Source of the DNA: JBCBTD01 sp039818825
GTDB taxonomy: Bacteria > Pseudomonadota > Alphaproteobacteria > Geminicoccales > Geminicoccaceae
Length of the DNA: 20,236 bases
NCBI GenBank assembly: GCA_039818825.1
Contig: JBCBTD010000070.1
Coordinates: 1 to 20,236 of the forward strand
Reading direction: 5' to 3'
Numbering within the stretch: the first letter of the stretch is position 1; each line of letters starts with the position of its first letter. Positions 1 to 6,730 of the stretch are shown piece by piece. The translations under genes were made by a program, and so were the position numbers. The notes under the pieces were generated by a model. It did no database searches. It was not told the DNA's origin and saw only the letters and a program-made list of their open reading frames with translations.

Positions 1-239
1 TTTTGCAGGAGGGCGATCTGCTGACGACTTGCTTCTTCTCCGAGACGAATCTCAGACTCGTCGTACTTGGTCGCCGTTCCACTCGTCCTGAGCTACGGAG
101 CTGGCAAGTTTTTTTGGGAGGTCGCCAAGAAGACCAAGGCATTCAAGGAGACCACGGACCAGCTGGCGACCAAGTACGACGAGTCTGAGATTCGTCTCGG
201 AGAAGAAGCAAGTCGTCAGCAGATCGCCCTCCTGCAAAA
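1..239. repeat. Perfect 75-bp inverted repeat at window edge
   Basis: Bases 1-75 are the exact reverse complement of bases 165-239, with an 89-base spacer (76-164). The match stops abruptly at base 76 (G, where A would be needed to pair with T164). The right arm lies inside an open coding frame and reads as natural coiled-coil protein, so the left arm looks like the copy. A perfect fold-back at the first base is typical of a contig-end or chimeric-read artefact. A real recent inverted duplication is the alternative. Either way the 5' end of the first gene cannot be trusted. Confidence 0.9.
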
Positions 240-831
240 AATGGAGCGCTTCGTACAGCGAAGGCGGCCCCTGATCGAGCAAGTCGCCAGCATGAGGCCC
301 GAATTCGGCTGGGTCAGGCGCTACTTGAAGTCTGGAGCGATCGAGAAGGTCACCGATTCTGAGGCGTGGAAACTCTCCCAGCATATCGTATTGCTTACGC
401 TGCCTGGCGAAGAACACACGGAGGTCGGGATTGCATTAGCTAAACGACTTGGGGTTCAATGGTTCAATCACAGACTGCCACTTAGTTCAGACAAAAAAGC
501 AAAAGCACGATCTATAATGGTAAATAAGACTGGCATCGCCTACGGAAATTCCATCAGTAAATATACTGATACGATTGCTAACAGGAGACCTGGTATTGTG
601 GAATTAACCATATTTCCCAATTCCAATAAAACAGTGTTGAAACAAGTTGGTGAAATTGGAACGCCGGTACTATTATCTGGCTATCAGGAGTGGTCAAACA
701 TCTTGAGAGATTTGGATCTTGGCGCCGACCAACTTTTCCGTGTGGACCCGTTAGAGTACAAGAGCACGGATGATGTGGTGGACGCGATTCTTGCTGCATT
801 GAGGTCAAGAGGTTACCGCTGGTTTCTGTAG
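67..831 (+). CDS. Hypothetical protein, 5' end uncertain (probably truncated)
   Basis: I do not recognise this protein. The frame stays open to TAG at 829-831, about 254 residues if the TTG at 67 is used. That TTG lies inside the left arm of the inverted repeat, so the genuine part begins around base 76 and the true N-terminus is probably missing. The first residues are hydrophobic (PLVLSYGAG). They are followed by a charged, helical, probably coiled-coil stretch (about residues 20-75) and a mixed alpha/beta C-terminal half with blocks such as HIVLLTLPG, GIVELTIFPN and GTPVLLSG. From about 460 to 720 the DNA is visibly AT-richer and uses codons such as ATA, AAT and TTA that the neighbours avoid, which suggests horizontal acquisition. 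There is no partner gene in the window. Confidence 0.6.
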   Translation: MVAVPLVLSYGAGKFFWEVAKKTKAFKETTDQLATKYDESEIRLGEEASRQQIALLQKMERFVQRRRPLIEQVASMRPEFGWVRRYLKSGAIEKVTDSEAWKLSQHIVLLTLPGEEHTEVGIALAKRLGVQWFNHRLPLSSDKKAKARSIMVNKTGIAYGNSISKYTDTIANRRPGIVELTIFPNSNKTVLKQVGEIGTPVLLSGYQEWSNILRDLDLGADQLFRVDPLEYKSTDDVVDAILAALRSRGYRWFL

Positions 832-918
832 CCGTACAAGTGGTGGAGCTCGCAGAAGCGGTGGTTCGTGGGTTAGCGGTGGACCCGTCGCTGGGCTCCT
901 AAGGCACCCACGCCCGCG

Positions 919-1158
919 TCAGTCCCGCGGTAGGGTTTCCACGTCCCACACCCGTTGGCCACGCACGCCGCACCGGCGGCAGCGGAACTTGCGCGCCAGG
1001 TCCTGGATCGGCGTATGCTCCGGGTAGTCGCGACGAAGCGGTCCGGGCGAGACGGTGCCGACGTGGCCACAGAGGCAGCGGACGACCAGGACGTGCCAAT
1101 CCTGCAGCCGCCCCAGCCGGAGCGCGTAGCGCGGGCCGACGTTCGCGTTTCGTTCCAT
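919..1158 (-). CDS. Small zinc-ribbon-like protein
   Basis: A 79-residue protein with two cysteine clusters: a CLCGH knuckle near residues 29-33 and a CRRCG knuckle near residues 60-64. This spacing suits a single zinc ribbon. Between them is a basic stretch (RRDYPEHTPIQDLARKF) of the kind seen in short hypothetical proteins of alphaproteobacteria. The start is the ATG at 1158, because the sequence becomes protein-like from that point. It is divergent from the SRAP-like remnant, with about 20 bases between the two starts, so a shared promoter region is possible. Function is unknown; nucleic-acid binding would be a guess. Overlapping longer frames on both strands look like GC-rich shadows. Confidence 0.5.
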   Translation of the reverse strand: MERNANVGPRYALRLGRLQDWHVLVVRCLCGHVGTVSPGPLRRDYPEHTPIQDLARKFRCRRCGVRGQRVWDVETLPRD

Positions 1159-1178
1159 TCGCCGGAATTAGCACGCCG

Positions 1179-1489
1179 ATGTGCAACGCCAGTCTCTCAG
1201 ACGCAATCACGACGAGCTGGTGCAGCTCGCCAACGAGCTTCGACGCCAACTCCCGCTGAGGCTGGACGAGCCGCCCCCCGACTGGTCGCCGCGGTACCGG
1301 ATCGGTCCGCGGCAGCGAGGGCTCATCATCCGCCAGGCCGGCGAGCGGCTGGTCTGGTCGTTGGCGAGCTGGGGGCTGATCCCGCCGGGCACACCACGCC
1401 GTCGGGAGTGGTTGCCCTGGATGCAGGTGCGTTCGAACGTCGTTCGGACTGGCACACCATGTCGCCTTCGATCCGGACTGCAAGCCTGA
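1179..1489 (+). pseudogene. Frameshifted, truncated SRAP-like (YedK/HMCES-type) fragment
   Basis: SRAP proteins cap abasic sites with a Cys at position 2 and start MCN or MCG. Here ATG-TGC-AAC at 1179 gives MCN, but that frame soon degenerates. The frame beginning two bases later (1181, GTG) continues with RQSLRRNHDELVQLA, then PRYRIGPRQRG, LIIRQAGERLV and SWGLIPPG, which has the order of the SRAP N-terminal part (start, RxxIxP-like strand, IR.G strand, WGLIP). Adding one C after AAC would fuse MCN to RQSLRR in a single frame. After WGLIPPG the expected N-A-R-x-E and GFYEW motifs are absent, so the 3' half is lost as well. The 1490-1587 stretch that follows shows nothing recognisable. The assignment is from motif memory only. 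Confidence 0.4.
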
Positions 1490-1587
1490 TCGCGCGGTCG
1501 GCCGCTGCCGCGGCGGGCGACCGCGTACGGGCCTGGGTTACTCGGTCGCGTCGCCGCCCCTTGCCGACGCAGTGCACCGTCGTTCAG

Positions 1588-2634
1588 ATGCGCGTGATGC
1601 GAATCCTGATCATCGACCCCTTGTTCGCTGGCGATCCGGACGTCGAACGTGAAATCACCGGCCCGGATGCCGACATCGTCGTTTGGCCGACGGGGGAGAG
1701 GGGTGCCGTGCCGGCGGGTGAGCTGCGGCTCGCGGACGCGGTCGTCAACTGCCGCTCGCGCAACCGGATCGACGCGAGCGACGTGGCGAGCCTCGACCGT
1801 TGTCGGATCGTCAGCCAAGCCGGCGTCGGCTTCAACCACATCGACGTCGAAGCCTGCGCTGCACGAGGCATTCCGGTCTGCAACACACCCGACTACGGCA
1901 CGATGGAGGTTGCGGACCACGCCATCGCGCTGATGCTGTCGCTGACGCGCGGCACGGTCGCCTACGATCGGAAGCTGCGCGACCACCACAGCGGCTGGGT
2001 GGCGCTCGGCCAGACCAACGTCCGGCGCATCGACGGCAGGCGCTTCGGCGTGCTTGGGCTTGGGCGCATCGGCTTGGCGGCGGCGCTTCGTGCCAAGGCG
2101 TTCGGCATGTCGGTGGTGTTTTGTGATCCCTACCTGGCGCCCGGCATCGAACGCGCGCTGGGCTTCAGGAGGGTCGACGATGCCGGCGCGTTGTTCGCTG
2201 CCGCCGACGTCGTCAGCCTGCACACGCCTTTGACCCCTGAAACCGAGCGGATCGTCGACGCGGCAGTGCTGCGGCGGGCGAAGCCGGGCCTTCTCCTGGT
2301 GAACACTTGCCGTGGGCGGGTGGTCGACCTCGACGCCTTGTACGCGTCCCTCCGCGCCGAGCAGATTGCCGGCGCCGGCCTCGACGTTCTACCTGACGAG
2401 CCGCTTACCTACGGCCATCCGTTGATCCGTGCCTGGGCGGCCGACGAAGCCTGGCTCGACGGGCGGATGGTGATCACACCTCATGCCGCGTTCTTCAGCC
2501 CCGACGCGGTGCGCGACATGCGGCGGTTGTCGATGCAGACGGTCGTCGATTTCCTCCGCGACGGGACGCTTCGCGCTTGCGTCAACGGCGGTGCGCTGCG
2601 CCCGGACCGTGGGGCTCCCAAGGCGTTCGGGTAG
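1588..2634 (+). CDS. CtBP-type D-isomer 2-hydroxyacid dehydrogenase
   Basis: NAD(P)-dependent oxidoreductase of the D-2-hydroxyacid dehydrogenase family, about 348 residues, the usual length. The substrate is a 2-oxo/2-hydroxy acid that cannot be named from sequence. The substrate domain ends in PDYGTMEVADHAIALML (about residues 101-117), the signature of the C-terminal-binding-protein (CtBP) subgroup. The Rossmann fold has GLGRIG (157-162) and an acidic residue at the end of the next strand (D180). The catalytic set is complete: Arg242 (NTCRGRVVD), Glu271 (LPDEPL) and His299 (ITPHAAF). The ATG at 1588 and the ATG at 1597 are both possible starts, and neither has a clear Shine-Dalgarno. The frame is open far upstream (to 955), but that part is not protein-like and is rejected. 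The next gene is convergent, 46 bases away. Confidence 0.88.
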   Translation: MRVMRILIIDPLFAGDPDVEREITGPDADIVVWPTGERGAVPAGELRLADAVVNCRSRNRIDASDVASLDRCRIVSQAGVGFNHIDVEACAARGIPVCNTPDYGTMEVADHAIALMLSLTRGTVAYDRKLRDHHSGWVALGQTNVRRIDGRRFGVLGLGRIGLAAALRAKAFGMSVVFCDPYLAPGIERALGFRRVDDAGALFAAADVVSLHTPLTPETERIVDAAVLRRAKPGLLLVNTCRGRVVDLDALYASLRAEQIAGAGLDVLPDEPLTYGHPLIRAWAADEAWLDGRMVITPHAAFFSPDAVRDMRRLSMQTVVDFLRDGTLRACVNGGALRPDRGAPKAFG

Positions 2635-2680
2635 CGCTTCCTGCGGCGGCCCGCCGGACAGTGCCTTTAGGGTATGCCGA

Positions 2681-3901
2681 TCAGGCTGCGTCAGCGCGCA
2701 TCCGCTTCGGCAGATCGCCCATGATGCCCATCGCATGGCGCATGAACACGCGTTTCAGCGGTGGCAGCCGGTCGACGACGGCGAAGCCGAGGTTGCGGGC
2801 GAACCGCAGCGCCGGCACGTCGTTGGCGAACAGCTTGTTGATGCCGTCGGTGATGGCGACCAGCGCTACGGAATCGAAACGTCGCCAGCTTTCGTAGCGG
2901 TCCAGTGTGGCCTGGCCGCCGGGGTCGAGCCCCAAGCGATGGGCGTCGGCGATCACCTCCGCGAGCGCAGCCGCGTCGCGCAGTGCAAGGTTCCAGCCCT
3001 GGCCGGCGATCGGGTGGATACCCCGTGCGGCGTCGCCGACCAGGGCCACGCGCGGCGCCGTGTACCGTTCGGACCACTTCAGCACCATCGGGAAGCTACG
3101 CACCGGGCTAGCGAGCGACAGCGTTCCCAGTTCGTCGCCCACGCGTGCCGCCACCTCCTGCTCGAACGCTGCGGCAGGCAAGGCCATCACCGCCGATGCG
3201 AGCTCCTCCTCGAGCGCCCAGACGATCGACGAATGATGGCCCCCTCGCATCGGCAGCAAGGCGAACGGGCCGTCGGCGAAGAACCGTTCCCGGGCAACCC
3301 CACCGTGAGGTCTTGCATGTCGGAGGGTGGCGACGATCCCGGTCTGGCCATAGCGCCAGCCCCGTTCGCCGATCCCGAACCTCTGCCTGAGCTTCGAGAA
3401 CTTGCCGTCGGCGGCGACCAGTAGCTTGGCCTCGACGCAGCGCCCGTCTTCGAGGTCGACACGGATGCCGTGTGCAGTGGTGGCGACGGCGGCATAGTTC
3501 GCGGGCATCATCAGTCGCACGCGGTCGAGGTTCTGCGCGCGTTCGACCAGAGCGTCGCGGATCACGGCGTTCTCGACGATCCAGCCTAGCGGGTCGTCGC
3601 CGATCTCGCGGTGGTCGTAGCGGACCCGGAACGGTGACCGGTCCTCGACCACTTCGATGTCGACGATCGGCTCGCCGGCTCGCGCCATCGGCTCGAACGC
3701 ACCAATGGCGTCGAGGAATCTGGCCGAGCCCAGCGCCACTGCCGTCACCCGCGGATCGGCGTTCCGCGATGGTTGCTGTGTGGCGGGAATTCGATCGATG
3801 ACCACGGTCTCGACGCCGTCGGCGCCGAGCGCCGCCGCCAGCGCCAAGCCGGTCATGCCGCCGCCGATGATCGCGACGTCCGCGCGCGTGTCTGTCGTCA
3901 T
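2681..3901 (-). CDS. UbiH/UbiF/VisC-family FAD-dependent hydroxylase
   Basis: Flavoprotein monooxygenase of 406 residues, the family's normal length, most likely hydroxylating the ring of a ubiquinone precursor using O2 and NAD(P)H. The FAD-binding GGGMTG lies at residues 13-18 after a short beta strand (DVAII). The central DG motif is at 165-166 (ADGKFSKLR). The GD motif (LVGDAARGIHPIAGQGWN, 287-304) contacts the flavin ribityl chain and carries the HP and AGQG signature of Ubi hydroxylases. The ATG at 3901 is chosen because the Rossmann strand starts nine residues later; the 128-residue upstream extension of the frame is not protein-like. Which ring position (C1, C5 or C6) is modified cannot be read from sequence, so no symbol is given. 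It is divergent from the ammonium transporter and convergent with the dehydrogenase. Confidence 0.85.
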   Translation of the reverse strand: MTTDTRADVAIIGGGMTGLALAAALGADGVETVVIDRIPATQQPSRNADPRVTAVALGSARFLDAIGAFEPMARAGEPIVDIEVVEDRSPFRVRYDHREIGDDPLGWIVENAVIRDALVERAQNLDRVRLMMPANYAAVATTAHGIRVDLEDGRCVEAKLLVAADGKFSKLRQRFGIGERGWRYGQTGIVATLRHARPHGGVARERFFADGPFALLPMRGGHHSSIVWALEEELASAVMALPAAAFEQEVAARVGDELGTLSLASPVRSFPMVLKWSERYTAPRVALVGDAARGIHPIAGQGWNLALRDAAALAEVIADAHRLGLDPGGQATLDRYESWRRFDSVALVAITDGINKLFANDVPALRFARNLGFAVVDRLPPLKRVFMRHAMGIMGDLPKRMRADAA

Positions 3902-4052
3902 GAATAGCGATGTGGCCGCGCGATGCGCGGCGCACCAGAGTGCCAAAGGTCGCGGTCGGCGGATGATGGCACAGCCAACGAAGCGGGCAGGCTGACCAAA
4001 ATACGCGCAGATCTCCCAAGCGCGGTGCCTCCCTGACGTGCATGAATCTCGC

Positions 4053-4068
4053 TGGCACAGCGCTTGCT
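4053..4068 (+). promoter_or_regulatory. Sigma-54 (RpoN) promoter of the amt gene
   Basis: TGGCAC, five bases (AGCGC), then TTGCT. This matches the sigma-54 consensus TGGCAC-N5-TTGC(A/T) at every defined position, with GG at 4054-4055 (-24) and GC at 4066-4067 (-12), exactly ten bases apart. It lies about 104 bases before the amt ATG and on the same strand, so transcription would start near 4079. Nitrogen-regulated amt genes are classic NtrC/sigma-54 targets. I did not find a convincing NtrC dyad upstream, although 3902-4050 has room for one. Confidence 0.8.
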
Positions 4069-4171
4069 GCATTGCAGATGACGTCCGGCCGCGCCCTGCG
4101 CGGTGCATCGGACCCAGCATGACCGGTCCGGCCACGGCGGATCGTTCCAAGGACGACAGGTGGAGAACGAC

Positions 4172-5521
4172 ATGAAACCAAGAACCCGCGCGTGGCTGAT
4201 GTTGTCGGCCACCGCACTGACGACGGTGATCGCCGGACCAGCGCTTGCGCAGGCCGCGGACGCCGCAGCCAGTGCCGACGTCCAAGCCGCGATCGAGGCG
4301 CTCACCGCCGAAACCCAGTTCGTCTTCAACACGCTCTTGTTCCTGGTCGCCGGGTTCCTCGTGATGTGGATGGCGGCAGGGTTTGCGATGCTCGAAGCCG
4401 GACTGGTCCGGAAGAAGAGCGTCGGTGTCCAGTGCGTCAAGAACATCACGCTCTACTCCGTTGCGGGCATCATGTTCTGGCTGGTCGGCTACAACCTGAT
4501 GTATGACGGTGTCGATGGCGGCTACCTAGGCTCCTTCGCAGTGTGGAGCGGCGGCCCGCCGGCGGCCGAGGACGGCTACTCGGCGCCGTCTGACTGGTTC
4601 TTCCAAATGGTGTTCGTCGCCACGGCTGCGTCGATCGTCTCCGGGACGCTCGCCGAACGGATCAGGGTCATCCCCTTCTTGCTCTTCGTCGTCGTGCTGA
4701 CCGGCTTCATGTACCCGATCTCGGGGTCGTGGCAGTGGGGTGGCGGCTGGCTCAGCGAAATGGGCTTCTCCGACTTCGCCGGCTCGACCATCGTGCACTC
4801 GGTCGGCGGCTGGGCAGCGCTGACCGGTGCGCTGCTGCTCGGCGCCCGGAAGGGTCGGTTCACACCGGACGGCAAGGCACAGCCGATGCCGGGCTCGTCC
4901 TTGCCTTTGGCGACGCTCGGGACGTTCATCCTGTGGCTGGGGTGGTTCGGCTTCAACGGCGGCTCGCAGCTCGCCCTCGGCACGCTCACCGACGCCAACG
5001 ACGTGTCGACGATCTTCGTCAACACCAACATGGCGGCGGCCGCGGGCGTGATCGCGGCAATGGTTACCTGCTTGGCGCTCTACCGGAAGATCGATCTCTC
5101 GTTGGTGCTGAACGGCGCCATCGGCGGTCTGGTCTCGATCACCGCCGAGCCGCTGGCACCGTCGATCGAAGCGGCGGTGTTCATCGGCGCCGTTGGCGGC
5201 GTGCTGGTGGTGATCACGGTTCCGCTGCTCGACAAGATGCGGATCGACGATGTCGTCGGCGCCATTCCCGCGCATTTGGTCTGTGGCATCTGGGGCACGA
5301 TGATCGTGCCGCTGACCAACGACGGCACCAACTACATGACGCAGCTGACGGGCGTCGCGGCGTTCGGTGTCTTCACAGTGGTCGCGAGCTTCGTCGTCTG
5401 GGGTGTGCTGAAGGCGACCATCGGTCTCCGGATCAGCGAGGAAGACGAGGACGCCGGCATCGATCAGGCCGAGCTCGGGATCGACGCATATCCGGAGTTC
5501 GGACGCACGATGGCCTACTGA
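4172..5521 (+). CDS. amt: Ammonium transporter, Amt/MEP/Rh family
   Basis: Inner-membrane ammonium channel of 449 residues. It begins with a signal-peptide-like segment (MKPRTRAWLM, a hydrophobic core, then ALAQA near residue 27), as in many Amt proteins whose leader is cleaved, followed by about eleven membrane helices. Key residues are visible. The conserved Asp201 is in FSDFAGSTIVH. The twin pore histidines are His209 (IVHSVGGWAAL) and His368 (GAIPAHLVCGIWG). The SGTLAERIR loop is at 157-165 and the GWFGFNGGS helix at 257-265. The start is the ATG at 4172 with AGGTGGAG six bases upstream. No glnK (PII) gene follows; a perfect terminator closes a single-gene unit. A sigma-54 promoter at 4053-4068 implies nitrogen-limitation control. 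Confidence 0.95.
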   Translation: MKPRTRAWLMLSATALTTVIAGPALAQAADAAASADVQAAIEALTAETQFVFNTLLFLVAGFLVMWMAAGFAMLEAGLVRKKSVGVQCVKNITLYSVAGIMFWLVGYNLMYDGVDGGYLGSFAVWSGGPPAAEDGYSAPSDWFFQMVFVATAASIVSGTLAERIRVIPFLLFVVVLTGFMYPISGSWQWGGGWLSEMGFSDFAGSTIVHSVGGWAALTGALLLGARKGRFTPDGKAQPMPGSSLPLATLGTFILWLGWFGFNGGSQLALGTLTDANDVSTIFVNTNMAAAAGVIAAMVTCLALYRKIDLSLVLNGAIGGLVSITAEPLAPSIEAAVFIGAVGGVLVVITVPLLDKMRIDDVVGAIPAHLVCGIWGTMIVPLTNDGTNYMTQLTGVAAFGVFTVVASFVVWGVLKATIGLRISEEDEDAGIDQAELGIDAYPEFGRTMAY

Positions 5522-5545
5522 CCAACCCACAGGCGCGCTTGCGCC

Positions 5546-5579
5546 GAGGCCCGGGCTCCTTGCCCGGGCCTCTTTTTTT
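5546..5579 (+). terminator. Rho-independent terminator after amt
   Basis: A perfect 10-bp stem, GAGGCCCGGG (5546-5555) with CCCGGGCCTC (5563-5572), has a 7-base loop and is followed at once by seven T residues (5573-5579). It lies 25 bases past the amt stop. It should isolate amt from rpfF downstream. Confidence 0.95.
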
Positions 5580-5773
5580 GCCGAGTTTCCGCCGTTCTCC
5601 AGTCTTTCGTAAAATCTTAGGAAATCTAAGAGCAATTTGTTCTCTAATAAGATTGGGTATTTGCGAAAGTAAAAAAAGCTTGCAACACGAAAGATGTTGT
5701 TAACCATGTTTTTTTTACTTAGGTTCCTGCCAACGACGATCGAGCTGAGCCAGTGCTGCGGCAGGAGAATGCG
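5580..5773 (+). promoter_or_regulatory. AT-rich leader/promoter region of rpfF
   Basis: About 190 bases that are much richer in A/T than the surroundings, with long A and T tracts near 5670-5677 and 5708-5715. It contains a dyad TCTTAG-gaaat-CTAAGA (5615-5631) that could be an operator. I could not find a confident -35/-10 pair. The start-deciding ribosome-binding site is AGGAG at 5763-5767, six bases before the ATG at 5774. The segment must hold the rpfF promoter because the amt terminator lies just upstream. Confidence 0.5.
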
Positions 5774-6730
5774 ATGTCGACTTTTGAAGCAAAGCGGGCA
5801 CAAATGGAACTCGCAGGGAACGACAATGTCGTGGCCTTCCCTGGCGCAGTCACGACCGCTTTCAATCCATTCCCGAATGAACCGGCGGCGTTCGACTTCA
5901 ATGAGTACGGCTTCGAGCACCTGGATCTGACGTTCGAGGCGGACGCTGGGCTGCTGTGGATGCGGTTCCGGCACCCCGAGCGGCCTTGCTTCACGCCGCA
6001 GCTACTTGGTGAGATGGCAGAGCTGGAGCGCCGCCTCAGCAGCTGTGCGAAGAGCCAGTCTTGGCCGGCCGGTCTCCGCTACCTCGTCCGCGCGTCGGCT
6101 CGGCCTGGCGTCTGGTGCTACGGCGGCGACCTCGACCACTTCGTCGGTCTGATCCGCGATCGCGACGCTCGCGGCTTGCGCGACTACGCGCACCGTTGCG
6201 TCGACCTCCTGTACCGCAACTACCGCAGCTTCGATCTGCCGATCACGACCGTGGGGCTGGTCCAGGGCGACGCGCTCGGCGGTGGCTTCGAATCACTGCT
6301 CTCCGACGATCTGATCATCGCCGAGCGAGGCGTACGGATGGGGCTGCCGGAGATTCTCTTCAATCTGTTTCCCGGGATGGGCGCCTACAGCTTTCTCGCT
6401 CGGAAGCTCGGCACCGCCGTCGCGAAGCGGATGATCACGTCCGGTGAGCTGTTCACCGCCGAAGAGCTCCACGAGCTTGGTGTCGTCGACATCCTGGCCG
6501 AGCCAGGCACGGGCGAGGACGTGTTGCGCACCTATGCGACCAAGCATGAGCGGCGTCGGCGGACGGTGGAGGTGCTGCGGGACGTCGACCGTCGCTGTCA
6601 GCCGATCAGCCGTGAAGAGTTGATCGACGTCACCAATCTCTGGATCGAGCGGGCTCTGGAGCTCGATCGTCAGGATCTACGCAAGATGGAGCGGCTGGCC
6701 CAGGCCCAGTCGAAGCGGGCACTCCACTGA
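5774..6730 (+). CDS. rpfF: RpfF-type DSF synthase (crotonase superfamily)
   Basis: Cytoplasmic enzyme of 318 residues. RpfF makes the diffusible signal factor, a cis-2-unsaturated fatty acid, by dehydrating a 3-hydroxyacyl-ACP and then cleaving the thioester. The assignment rests on blocks that match Xanthomonas RpfF as I remember it: GGDL..F..LIR (117-128), RDYAHRCV (136-143), LVQGDALGGGFE (162-173), MGLPEILFNLFPGMGAYSF (189-207) and a C-terminal LWIERALEL (289-297). The two catalytic glutamates sit at Glu173 (GGGFE) and Glu193 (GLPE), 20 residues apart like Glu141 and Glu161 of Xanthomonas. An N-terminal extension of about 30 residues is extra. The start is fixed by AGGAG. The 3' end overlaps the convergent rpfC by 101 bases. 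A plain enoyl-CoA hydratase is the alternative, but the RpfC neighbour argues against it. Confidence 0.88.
   Translation: MSTFEAKRAQMELAGNDNVVAFPGAVTTAFNPFPNEPAAFDFNEYGFEHLDLTFEADAGLLWMRFRHPERPCFTPQLLGEMAELERRLSSCAKSQSWPAGLRYLVRASARPGVWCYGGDLDHFVGLIRDRDARGLRDYAHRCVDLLYRNYRSFDLPITTVGLVQGDALGGGFESLLSDDLIIAERGVRMGLPEILFNLFPGMGAYSFLARKLGTAVAKRMITSGELFTAEELHELGVVDILAEPGTGEDVLRTYATKHERRRRTVEVLRDVDRRCQPISREELIDVTNLWIERALELDRQDLRKMERLAQAQSKRALH

Noticed and set aside
955..1587. Upstream extension of the dehydrogenase frame (559 residues in total)
   Set aside because: The added part is Arg/Ala-rich GC shadow with no domain; the Rossmann protein starts at MRVMRILIID or MRILIID.
2635..2680. CGGCG/CGCCG hairpin between the two convergent genes as a terminator
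   Set aside because: Very short stem, three-base loop and no T tract; common by chance at this GC content.
3934..3945. GCAC-N4-GTGC dyad upstream of amt as an NtrC site
   Set aside because: The spacing is shorter than the NtrC consensus, so it was not annotated.
3902..4285. 128-residue upstream extension of the FAD hydroxylase
   Set aside because: It runs antisense through the amt promoter and the start of amt, and the FAD-binding strand begins right after the ATG at 3901.
4526..5974. Long minus-strand frame opposite amt and the start of rpfF
   Set aside because: It is His/Asp/Arg-rich, passes through a terminator hairpin and is opposite two clear genes.
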